Below, piece after piece: positions 1-11,700 of a DNA stretch of 64,000 nt. This DNA comes from Chaunax sp. Z400 (taxonomy: Eukaryota > Chordata > Actinopteri > Lophiiformes > Chaunacidae), in contig CM075189.1 in the NCBI GenBank assembly GCA_037577475.1, positions 18,143,839 to 18,207,838 on the forward strand, read 5' to 3'. How positions within the stretch are numbered: the first letter of the stretch is position 1; each line of letters starts with the position of its first letter. The position numbers were made by a program, and so were the translations under genes. A model generated the notes under the pieces. It saw only the letters and a program-made list of their open reading frames with translations, did not search any database and was not told where the DNA came from.

Positions 1-3000
1 AGCTGGGTCATTGGGACTTTCTTTTCCAGCAGCGCGTCTGTGTTAATGATGCTGAGGCAGCTGATGGAACACGGTTAAGTGCTCGTGGCGCTTAATGCCA
101 AGGGAGACGGGGCGAAGTGTTACCAACCCAAAAAAGCAGATTTTAAAATAATCTAAATATTGGTCAGGATAGAGCGACAAAGAGACATCAAGTTAAGGTG
201 TACGAGTGGATATCAAGAGATCATTAAAACAGATTTTTTTTTCATTTTTAATGAACATTTTAATAGGTTTGGTTTTCTTTTACACTCTTTTTACTTAATT
301 TCATTACTACACCATCGTATTATATTAAAAAATGCTCAAATATGTGTTGTGCCCTTTAAGCTCAGCCCATGACTTTGTTAAAACCTTACAACAAGTGATC
401 GCTGCAGTCATTCTCTCCCTGATCTCACTGGATTCGATCCCTCTGGAGATCCCTCAAACTGACATCTGTTTTCCTTTACCTCTGTCCCTACAACTCCATC
501 ACACATACACATTCTCCCTACTGAGCCAATGCCGTGTGCACCCTCGCAGATTCTCAATCACCTCGCTACGTAGACACACAGCAGCAGGGTGCTAATGACC
601 CTGCCACAATGGCAGTAATGATGGTATCACTGGGAGGGTTTTGCTGTCTCTCTGACTCTCCCTAATAAGTCACCTAATAACTCTGTTTACATCAGGGTTG
701 ACCTGGCTACCGGATCAAACACTCTCACGCATGGTCAACCACCTCGCATGACACTTGGCAACCTCTCAGTCAATCGAGAAAACTGTTGCTTACCAGCACA
801 CGGTTTGCTTGGAACCTTACAGTGTCCATGGACTCGCATCTTGGCCCACAGAACACAGTATCAACAATAAATGCCACTCAAAATATTTTAATCCTCTTAG
901 GCTGTATTCATTTACCAACAATTTGTCTTCTTGATAGAAACCTTTGAAAGCCTTGTTGTTTTTGGGGAAAAAAAAAAAATCCCAAGACTACTCTTGGAGC
1001 TCTGCCCTCTCAGATAGTTACAATGCAATAAAGGCTTTTGTTTAATGAGTTTAAGCCCAACTCAAGACAATGCAGCCCACTGTGGAATAGTTTGCCTTGT
1101 ATTCATAGCATGTGTACAACGATAAGCTTTTGATATGTTCGGTGTCAAAGTGTTGGGATGTCAGGCTTTATGGTTTGCCCTGGTTCCCTGGAGAACAAGG
1201 CTGTTTATTCCGGATTCTGTTAATAGAGACGAGGGAATATCCGCCAAGGAAGCTTCCTCTGCATCTCTATTGTGGGCATTTTCCTCTCATTTACTCTCTA
1301 TCACTTCTCTTCTCTTGTCTTTTCTCCCCTTGCTTCTGACATCATCTCTGTGGACATGACCGTGTTCATTTAGCATCAGGGCTGGCCTGGTAAAAAAACA
1401 AAAAACAAAAAAAAACTGACTCTCACAGGCTCATTGTTTAACAGCTGCAGACTCCCACAAACAAGATCACAATTGGTATTACGCCGCACACTCATTTCGC
1501 AAACTGTCATCGGTGTCTGTGGCGAGTTGCTTTCCTTTGGTGATCTGTTTTGATGACCTAAGACATTTCTTCACAGCAGTAAATCGTGCATTTTAGATTA
1601 ACTCCAATATCCATTATTACTTGTAGCTGACCAAACAGGATATTATCCAATTTTGGAAAAGAAAGGCCTCCAATGGTAAAATGTTTCCTCTTTATTAGAT
1701 GGAAGGCCATTAATTGCTGGCACAGGCAGGAGAGATTTGTCTTAATAAAACACCAAATACCCTGATGTTCGTTTTTCTCTGTTTTTGGGCAGTCAGCCCA
1801 CTGTGAATATCTCAGGGTCAGCCCTTTTCCTTTCTCGTCCCTGCACATTTTTAATATATCGCATATGAATGGAAATTAGGCCCTTAGATATTTATGACAA
1901 GTAATTGGTTTATTGTAGGAGACTGTATTATGTGTGTGTGTGCATCTGCGTCTGTGAGAGGGGGAGCGAGCGAGCAAGGGAGATTTCCTCTCATTGGTAC
2001 TTTGTATTGCCTCGCTGTGATGTCCCACTGATTTTAATCTTCTCTTCTCAGATGAGAGCCATCCTGAGTATCATGGTGCACTTTAACTTTAGCCCTGTGA
2101 ATATTATCTTTCTTTGATACCTGCCGCTGACAGCATCCCAAATCTACAACCTGCTAACTTTTATGTGCCTTCAGGTACACTGTAATACACCTAAAAATCT
2201 GTCTCTTCAAAAAATAAATATCCCCCCCATGCATATCCTCCTAAATATTTTATTTTATTTTCTCATTTCTTACTCGGATAATGTCAGCTTAGGTAATATT
2301 CCAACTTTTCTTCTTGCACCTTAACATATAGATTATTTCTCATTTTGTCTTGTCATTAATCAACATATGCATGTAATTCCAAGTCTTTTATTTTGTTATT
2401 CCTGCACAGGCATTTTTGCATCTTCATGGAACAGTCAGTTTGTTATGTCGTTTATGTCGAGAACTGTTCTGTCAACAATACCTGGACAACCCAGTCCAAG
2501 TGTGCATGCATGCTGAATACTGATAAGTCTAGAACAGTGTTTGGAGTCACAAACAAAAACACACAAGAAAAGTTTCTGAACTTCACCTTGAATTTATCAG
2601 TTAAAACATAATCGTTTTGGCACTTAAATGTTAAAATAACATTTATTTTGGGGTCTTGCATTATGTATTTATGTTTCACATCAAGACCTGGAATATCTTG
2701 ACTGATTCCCCCACCATATTTCCATTGCATGGCCTTACCAATATGACTGTATTTGTTATATCATGCATAATGAAAACAGTCCTGCCCCACCATCCCGGGG
2801 AATATTATCCTGCAACAGAATGACATCAGTTTAATATATTCATACGTGACTTTTAGGTTTAAAGCAAAATGTGTTCAATTTTTGAGTGTTTTGTGAGGTG
2901 TGTGTATTTGTGTGTGGTGTTATGTGCAAATTCTTGGCTGAATGAGTTATGGGATGCTTATTGACACCGGCTGTTTAAAGAGAGGACAATGCCAGCGCCG

Positions 3001-4847
3001 TCACATGAGCTTTAAAGATGGAAAAAGCCCAAGTGGAGCTTCATTAACTCACCCCCATGATCTCAGACAGCTGAATATGAAGTGCATATCTCATCCAGCT
3101 CAGGAGAATGAGAACAAGCGCTGTGGGTTTTACTTGGAAAATCTAATATGGTTCACCGTTCACTGTATTGATGCACTGGTGCGCTGGTTTGGCCATTTTT
3201 GAGTGATGCATGGAATGGTTCTGTAAAAGTTATTGCTTTGTATTTTTTTTAAAATGTTATCATTTTCACACAGTAAGTCTGGAAAAAAAATATTTATACA
3301 GCTTTGTTTCACTCATTTCAACCCAGATATTAATTTCAGGGGCAGCTAGCTTTTGTTCTGCTTAAGCAATGTTTGGTATTTTATTTTCTCTGATAGGCCT
3401 TTAGACGCAGTTTTCTTTCCAAGCTGTTGCAATTTAACCACCTGCTGTATTTCATAATCTTCTCTTAAACGAGGCCACACAGTTAAATGAATTCATCTGT
3501 TGTAATTGCGAATGTTTTACTTGTATCTCAATTTTGTACTTGATTTCCTCACAGATAAAGAAAAATGTGCACAGATCCCTTTCCTCCACTGGCTAACAAA
3601 ATGCCAGCCAGTGCAGAGCAGCACGCTGAGTTTGTTCCATGGCATGAAGTTTAATTTGTCTTTGAGCCTCTTTGGTGGAATTGGTTTTTGGCTACTAGTG
3701 AGCCAGGGGGTGACACTCCATGGCCAATCTGCTGAAAAGGGACAGAGAGGAGACAGAGGAGCGCTGGGGAGAAGAGAGCAGCCGTAATGTCACATGCAGG
3801 ATAGGTAAACAATCAAAGTCCTGCGTGTTCAAGATGGGGCCTCCTTCAATATAAACAGTCATGACTGGTAACGCCACACAGGTAAATTACTGCACAGGCA
3901 GAAAAGGTTGAGATGAGGGAAAGGGAGAGTAAGGTAGACAGAGCACCCTGATCACACATCCTGATCCACAGTCAACCCAAGGAAAAACTGACACTTAGAG
4001 GAGAATGCTAAAGCTGGAGCTACTAGAATTTAAAATTCAATGTTTTTTTGTAAATCATTTCTGTATTTGTAGAGATTTATTTTTTTACTCAGCTCTACTT
4101 TTAATTTAGCTTCTCTGTGCTGCATATTTAAATAATAATATAGCATTTATATCTGCAAACAAACAAAATGAGGCCATCTTTTTTTTCTTCTATTGTTCAG
4201 GACCCACGTTTTTGTCAACCCCATTTCACTCTTTTTATGCAATTTACAACAGTAATGGGGGTTTGCGGTTTGTGGCGGGAAAAAAAAAGGGGGATGAATT
4301 GGACAGTTATTGTGGCCAATAATAGACAAAATTATTTACATAGAAATATGATGTACATGTAGAAATGAGAAATAAAGGATGCTGTCGAAGAATCTACATG
4401 GAAGTTAATGTTGGGTTTCAATGTGGCACACAGAAATCTTTTCAATTCTCTCCTCTGGCCCTTGAGGAAACTGAGCACCACCTTTCCATGGCAGGCAAAT
4501 AATCTGTCTATGGCACTTATCTCAGTTTCCCTTTAAGATGCACATCGTGGTAATACTGCCCTTTTTCTTTTTCTTTTTTTCCTTTTATTTATTGAGTCAT
4601 TTCTTGTACTTGCTTCCCCATTCTCCTTCCCTATCCCTTTCTATACTCCTCACCACCTTTACCTCCTTTTCATCTCCCTTAGACGTAAAGCCAAAGTCTT
4701 TCCCCCTTTTTGCTCTTACCATTCCGTTGCTATATTATCCACAACATACATATAGTTTAAATCTGTCTATATTTCATGGTATGGATGTTTGTCTCTTTTT
4801 TCTGCTTTGTGTCTTAGCTCGGTCTTTTGAAAAGTAAAAGATGTGAT
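1..4847. other. Intronic sequence without recognised features
   Basis: This stretch is AT-rich with short homopolymer runs (for example 232-240 T, 968-980 A) and a brief TG-rich patch near 1928-1945. The open frames are short, overlap on both strands and lack similarity to any protein I know. No repeat family, RNA gene or exon was recognised. Confidence 0.6.
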
Positions 4848-5120
4848 GGGAGGGCACGGTGACGTAATGGGTAGCACTGTCTCCTCAAGTAGAACTCCTC
4901 CCATAGTCCACAAACATGCACTATACAGTAGGTGAATTGGTGACTCTAAAATTGACCTTAGGTCTGAATGTGAGTGTAAATGTTTTTGTGTCTTCCTATA
5001 AGTCCTATAAGGTGTTCCCCGCCTCTCGCCTCGTGTCAGCTGGGATAGGCTCCAGCCCTCCTGTGTCTCTGCACAGGATAAGCGGATACACAAAATTGAT
5101 TTATGTATGGATAGATGGAA
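4848..5120 (+). mobile_element. Teleost tRNA-related SINE-like repeat, internally deleted
   Basis: The element opens with a GGCACGGTGACGTAATGGGTAGCAC-like head, resembling the GGCGGCACGGTGGTG head of a very common teleost interspersed repeat (here GGGCACGGTG then GTAATGGGTAGCACTGTCTC). It continues with TCCTCCCATAGTCC, ACATGCA, GGTGAATTGGTGACTCTAAA, a GTGAATGTGAGTG block, CCCCGCCTCTCGCC, GTCAGCTGGGATAGGCTCC and a GATAAGCGGATA tail running into GGATAGATGG. Compared with the remembered family consensus, about 100 bases are missing near 4885-4895, including the tRNA-like B-box region (GGGTTCGA). The element would therefore be inactive. Family assignment rests on remembered consensus sequence. 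Confidence 0.75.
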
Positions 5121-7788
5121 AAGATGTATCGTCCGTCTTCACTAAATCCACTGTCTTGAATTCTGTCTTTATTAAATAAGGAAGAATGGCGAAAAATATT
5201 TAGTTAAGGTTCTAATAATGTAGCCATTGATGATAATCCATGGTTATTTTTGAACAGCTTTGTTTTCATTTTCTATATATGACACTTCCGTTTGTCTCCC
5301 TTCTAGAAGCCTCCTGTTGGAGGAACAGATACATTTGATGTGTTAAATTGAAAGAATGAATCATACAGCTACTTTTCTGAACAGGTGAAATTATAGATAA
5401 ATCACATGGTTGCATGTGTTTGATTGTTGCAGTTCAGAAACCTTGAGGGGAAAGACATTCTCTGAATTGAAACACTTTCAGATTGTTTCCTTCTTTGCTC
5501 TCTCCCTTTGACCATGTTTTATTAAACAGACAGTACTCTGTTGAAACAGTGCAGAGGAAAAACAAAGATCTAAGGCAGTACTGTGATAAATGGGCAGAGG
5601 ACTGAACAATCTGCTGTAATTTTGAACCATTATTTTAATGTTGTTTTTGACTTGTTTGCTTTTGTTCCAATCTTTTCTTCTGTGCAAACAGAAAATTCAC
5701 ATACTCTGGGGTCTGATGTGAAGTCATACTCAGCCATGTTAAGCTTTGGTCTTTGTTGCACTCTTATTGCACTTTAGCTCCACCCACACAAGGAAGTAAA
5801 TAGAAACTGCATCAGTAACACTTCATTATAGGGCCGGGATCGTGGCAATTTTGCATTTGAAATATTGGCACATTTCTCTGAAACATCATTGACTAAGTTG
5901 ACAGTGAAATCCACACTGTGAGGGGAGACCACTGAACGTTTTATAACATTTGTAGCAAGAATCATCTCTACATTCTTTCCAGACCTTTGACCCTCGTTGC
6001 TCTTCGCCAGACGAGGGCTGGTCGATGTCAAGTCCATGTATAAATGTTTTCATGCATGGAGAGTAGCGGTCCAGTTGTTGTCAGAGACTGTTAAATACTA
6101 GTTGAGGGGATAGTTCTAAAGACCAGACAGATTACTGTGGCTGTGTGGAATTGCATTAAGGTGTTTCTACTCCCCTTGCCTTTCTTTTCACCTTTTCAAC
6201 TCTCTTCCAATCTATCTCTGGCAGAGGCAAAGCAGCTTATTAACCTTTCTGAGGCCACAGGTATCCCCAGGATGGAGAGACACCGTAGTCATACTGTGTA
6301 AGACAAATTAACCTTAGTGGATTGATACGCCTTGATTTTAATTTTAATCACACTAGGCAGCGAAACGCATTGGATATTTTTATGTCTGACGCCGATGTGA
6401 GGAAGGTGTTACATTTTTTTTTATCACCGCTGTACTGAAATGGAGACTTCAGCTGCAAGAATAGCAATGTCGGTGCTTCCTACCTCGCTGATTTGATGTC
6501 AATCCTCACTTCTGTATGTATTCCATTTTGTAACCATGATTTGCACTCTTTAATTATGAATTCCCCTTACTTTTATTTAAGAAACAAAATTAAACCGATT
6601 GTGTGAGATGTCTTGTTTGTCTTACGGCATCTCTTATAGCTACATTTACGCCGTACTTCGCTGGGATACACCTTTCATGTTGTGATGTTACCTCTTTCGA
6701 GCCACTCCACAGATGTGTCAAAAAACATAACAATATACAGCATAGTATAGACCAAAACCAACTACACACTCTGACTTGTATTTACCCTCTTTTCCTTACT
6801 GATCAGTGCATATGGCCAGGTATTTCATTTAAGAGGTATCGCGTTCTCTCACCAGTTATATATGCCTATTGATCTGGGGCAATTCAAGCAAATGCTATAA
6901 ATCTTTTACAAATCTCCTACAGCTGTATCTATAATTGACTATCTGTAATGGGTTCTGTGAAACCCCCCTGCGATGCAATTAGTGGTCCTGCAGTGGGATG
7001 AAAGCTGGTGAAAGACGATTGCATCAGGGTCGCATTAAAGCCCATTATTTTGTCGCTGACATTTCGTAGTTCGGTCTTCGGGAGGGCTCCTTCCAGGGCA
7101 AAAAGCAAACTTTAAAGTTCTCTCCTTTTATGCTCCTCAAATTGGTTTGATATGAGTGAGACAACAAATATCAACATTTGTTGTTTAGTTATTGTTAATG
7201 TGTCCTTTAGTTTCCCTAGTTTTATGCACAGCAGCAGATTGTAATGAACACTGATTACAAGCAGACAAGAGGGCCGATGAAAGTCCTATGGGGTTAATTG
7301 CTTGCATTGTCACCGATGCAGTTTGCCTTTCTCTTCTGGCATTAGCCAAAGCCAGCACAGTGGTGGATGCATAGAGTTGTGCATGAGCTAGCCGTGTAGT
7401 GGATGACTAAGCAGGGCACACCGGCCACTCAAGCCCATGAATCCCACTCTGCATCTGAGGCAGGGTTTGTTCATTAAAGGTGTGGGAGACAGTTTGACCT
7501 CAGGCGAGTCTCAGATGACCCCTCCCTGTGTAAATGCTTCATTACGTTTGCTTTGCCCATCCTGGACTGCCTCACTTAATCTGTGCTTCTACTTGCTCCA
7601 CCTAAATTGTGTAGTTTGTTTGTGTAAGTGCTGGTGCGTGCATGTCGTTGTGTGTGTGTTAATGAGGGCTCCTGGTGCTGTGTAATTAACACAAAAGCAA
7701 ATGTCCCCAAAGGGTAAGATTACCGTTGAACACATTAGACACAATGGAGCCCGGGAGAGACTTTTTTTTTTTTGGCAATTAAATGTTT
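5121..7788. other. Intronic sequence without recognised features
   Basis: This is AT-rich unique-looking sequence. No exon, RNA gene or known repeat family was recognised. The open frames are short and unsupported. Confidence 0.55.
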
Positions 7789-7826
7789 TGTGTGTGTGTG
7801 TGTGTGTGTGTGTGTCTGTGTGTGTG
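7789..7826. repeat. (TG)n microsatellite, interrupted
   Basis: A run of TG dinucleotides of about 38 bases with one TC interruption near 7815. The stop-free cysteine/valine and histidine/threonine frames crossing it are artefacts of the repeat. Confidence 0.95.
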
Positions 7827-8513
7827 GGTGTCAGACCATAACTCATGTTGGCATAACTGTATTGCTGCCACGTTTGTCTGTCAGAAACAAATACACACAC
7901 ATACACGCGCACAAAGACAGAGGTCCCTCTGGACTTGCCGGCTCCACACATGTAGGCTGGCAGGATTCTGTCTGCCTTCCTTTCCTGACCGCCTCCTCCC
8001 CGCAACCTGGTCCAACAAAGATAAACACATGCTGAGTGGAATATTAGAGAAGTATCAAGAGCCCTGCAGCAGAGCAGCCAGCGATCCATTGTGCTCCAAA
8101 TGCGGTGGTACATCGTAGAATCCGATGCAGTCATCCCCAGGGTGTTCTGATACATACTCAAACACAGGTGGGCGCTGGGACCAGTATGAGATGCACAACA
8201 GACGCTCATGATAATTCATCGTCAAAAGCCCAGGCACAGTGTTTCCACTAATTATATCGCTGGTTTACATTCTGTAGCATCTTGAAAGGTAGACAGTTTA
8301 GAGATATATTATATAGATAAGGTATGCAGTTACTTTGGGTTGACAAACTACACCTTTGGACTGCTTCGCAATTTGTGTGGCGTTGAGTAAATTGTGTGAC
8401 CCTTTTGGACCAAAGAGCTTCTAAAGCAAGTCTCAACCAAATAAAAGGGGGGGGGGGCAGATAGTGTTACCCTTGCATGTCCATCGGTATATCTATACAT
8501 AACGCGTTGTAGT

Positions 8514-8880
8514 CTATCCACGTCTCCTGAAAAAGCCGATCGATACAATTGCGTGAAATTTCACGCATGCTTTTTAGAGGCCCTAAAGGTGTGCTTCTCA
8601 TAATTGGTCTCTTTAGATTGCTTACATGTTATGCACATTTGAACTTAGGTGATTTTCATATCATTTTACTCACATTCAGAGGGTATGGCACTATCCACAC
8701 CTCCTTAAAAACCAATGGACAGAATTCAATGAAATGTCACACATACTTTGTAGGGGCCCTAAAGTTCTGCATCTCATAGTTGGTTTCAGTATTTTAGGCG
8801 TATTTGAACTTGGTTGATTTTCTGTCACATTCACCTATGATAGAGGTTATGGACCATCCACATCAGCACAGATTGAGTTT
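8514..8880. repeat. Diverged tandem repeat, about 177-bp unit, two copies plus a partial third
   Basis: The segment starting CTATCCACGTCTCCT (8514) is followed 177 bases later by CTATCCACACCTCCT (8691), with the same order of sub-blocks. These are GAAATTTCACGCAT / GAAATGTCACACAT, then GGCCCTAAAGG / GGGCCCTAAAG, then CTCATAATTGG / CTCATAGTTGG, and TTTGAACTTAGGTGATTTTC / TTTGAACTTGGTTGATTTTC. A third start, CCATCCACATCAGC, lies at 8854. It looks like a decayed piece of a longer tandem or interspersed repeat. No coding potential is seen. Confidence 0.8.
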
Positions 8881-11534
8881 TTCCAGCAGCGGGGGCCATC
8901 TGTGTCCTTGGGCACAAATTTTGTAGTCTTTTATGCATATAACTTTTTCTCTTCCCATACATGACCTTGTAGAGTTTGCACTGTTCTGTGTGAATCTGAC
9001 ACTGTATCTCACTGATAACGTGTCTTGAGTGACACGTTAATTATGATAGAGAGGGGCGACGTAGGTAAAAGGATATAATTTCTTGTCATGAAACGTGTTT
9101 TTTTTTATGATATTGATCGCAGATCTTCCATTTACTTTCACATTGAATTAAAAGTTATTAAATGATTACTATTACTAGTTGCTGTTATGTGTTGTGTATT
9201 GCTGTGTTTTAAATGTAGTTGTCATACACATTTATTTATTTATGTTTTTACAAACATAATGTCACGAAAGCTTTACTGAATGGCGTTGGGAGAGAGAGAG
9301 AAAACATGAGAGCAAAGGGGGATGTGTGAAAGAGTGAGCACAACAATAGAAAAATAAATGATGTGAGAAGACTCACGAAAGAGATGTTTCAAGAAGTACA
9401 GTGGCTCTTATTGTGTCCACACGAATTGTATACAAGAAGTAGTGGGAATGATAGAGGATGAAGGATGAGATAAGCATGCTTTTATTGCTGCTAAGGAAAA
9501 TAACATATCCCTGTAGAGGATTCATGCATGCAGCGCCACAATTCCATCGACTTTATTGGGTGAGGAGTAGGCTGTGAGATTTGTAAATTATCTTCTATCA
9601 CTGCCACCAAGACATTACTCTCTTATTACCTTGGTATTTTGTTGATTTCATTTTATGTCTGGGGAAAGATTCAAACGTTTAAATTAGCCAATGGCTAATT
9701 GACTTTTGTGACACGTACGGGCTCAGAAGTAATCGTTTGGACACGTGTGCACACCAGACAATTTTCGTTTCACCCGTCGGGCCAGAAATACACGCTTAGA
9801 TATACACACGTTAGCCCCGACAGGCTGCATGTACTAGAATTATTGTTCTGTCTGTTATAATTAAGAAAAACATGATGTCAAACTTTAACAGTCAACATTG
9901 TCTCTGGGGTGTCTGAATTTTTCGCCACTGCGTGCGTCAGTGTCCTTCAGCACAGAGAAAATAGCACAACATAATTAATATGGCTCAATCTCACCAGAAA
10001 AAAATATGTATCGCTCTTTGCTGGTAGTCTCGTATAGTTCAAGGCCTCTCAAGCAGTTAATCGCTGAACAAAGACGGCAGGTCAAGGCTATATCGCTGCC
10101 TTTACAACAAACATCACTGAACAAGCTGGAGAGATATCCCTGGTCTGAAGTGCTGCAAACAATCTGCTATACCTGCAACATGTGGATATGTCATTTCACT
10201 GCTCTTTGGGAAAAAGGATGACCATAAACCAGCATTAACAATGTCTCTTTATCTTTTCCTGTTACTTTACTCTGAATTGTTATTGACTAGTTCTGATAAA
10301 GAGCAATTTCCTTTTTTTTTCTTTTTTTCCCCCTGCCCACTTTAAGTGAAGTATGGCAGTCCTTTATGGTCTGTATTGCCTTATTATGCTTGCAAGAATA
10401 ATGCATTCACATTTTACCTGTCATCTTGTTCAGGAGGTGCTGCTATGAGGGATTATTTCTGCCATTAGGGGGCACTGTGATACAAGCCAATAACTGAGGC
10501 TTCTCTGAGGTTTGGAAGTGTGGGGAGTGGAGGGAAGTACAGGGTTTTTGGAAGTCATAGACACACCTAATTCAAGCCAACACAACATATCCACCATCAG
10601 AATTTCATCAGATCACACAGTGAGGGGTTTCTGGATGTTTGAACTGTGTCGACCCAGAATCGATGTGAACTCATTTTCTGAAGGAATGAATGAAGGAGTG
10701 AAGTCTTAACTTTCACATGTTTCATTTCACAGTGCAGTAAGTGTAATTCAATGCCACGGTCAATATATTTTTTTAAATTTTTTTTATTTTTTTTATCCCA
10801 TAATGGATCGTGCCAAAAACCAGTTGAACCTTTTCTCTCAGGAGCTCATGTCCTTATGAGTCTAATGTTGGATGTCACTGACAAGATTTAATGTGTTTGC
10901 CGAAAGAATGTTCTCTGCTTTTCTTTATGTGTGGAGACAGCTTGTGAAAATAGCTGAAGGAAACACCCAACTGCTCCTTAAAAATGAAGTATTTGTATCT
11001 TGAAGCGTTGGATTGAAAAGTTATTTGATATATAGAGGTGGGATAAAGAAAGCTATTTTATCAGGAACACATTTTAAGACTTTATAAGAGGAATTATTTT
11101 GGGAAAAAGAACATTCTTTTAACAGCATTTAGTTTGTAAACAGTAGTTGTTGTACAGTGTTGTGGACATGAATGTTATGTAGGCTATATATGCTGTAGGT
11201 AGCTGTAATACAGACTTTGGGAACTGAACTGTGTATTGATTGCCTCTTTTGAACTATTTTGGCTATATGGCCCACGGTATGTAAAAGTGAACCCCATCAA
11301 AAGATAGTCCTTAAATATTTCATAACAACCCAAGCGAATATATATTAATAACACCGGGTGCATTAAAAATTCATACCATCCGAAACAATTCCACTGGGTT
11401 ATGCCCTTTTAAATTTTACCATGTCATTTTAGCAATCTTTAATAAGCTTTTTTTTTAAGACTGTTGGAATCTGAAATGATAGAGTATTTATATAACAATC
11501 AAAGCCTGTGTTGTGACACTGACTGGTTTGGTTT
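8881..11534. other. Intronic sequence, mostly without recognised features
   Basis: This stretch is AT-rich. It contains a perfect small hairpin at 9016-9039 and a possible repeat around 10440-10690. No exons or RNA genes were recognised. Confidence 0.55.
10440..10690. repeat. Possible teleost interspersed repeat fragment
   Basis: The blocks GCCATTAGGGGGCACTGTGA and AGCCAACACAACATATCCACC resemble pieces of fish repeats that carry a 'GGGGGCGCTAT' element. The match is from memory and the boundaries are uncertain. It could equally be unique sequence. Confidence 0.3.
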
Positions 11535-11700
11535 GCTGGTTTGTTACATCAGGATCTGGATCCAGGATTTTCTTCAACATCTTTCAGCAGTTTTGTAAAT
11601 ATCTTGAAAAGTAATGTTCCAATCATGATGGAAGAAAATGCTTAGGGAACCTCTGATGGACTATTTCTACCCGGATCCACATAAAATCTGAATATGGCAA
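11535..11700 (+). repeat. Fragment of an interspersed repeat family also seen at 22335 and 56128
   Basis: The copy contains GATCTGGATCCAGGATTTTC followed by a decayed CTTTCAGCAGTTTTG region and a second GGATCC at about 11672. The 'GGATC(C/T)GGATCCAGGAATTTTT' core is part of a repeat common in teleosts whose other end reads GTCTGTCTGTnnGGATTACACAAAAACTAC. The copy is degenerate with approximate ends. Confidence 0.5.

Noticed and set aside
7589..8209. 206-codon open frame on the minus strand
   Set aside because: It crosses the (TG)n array; both ends are low-similarity sequence with no domain, and overlapping frames exist on the other strand.
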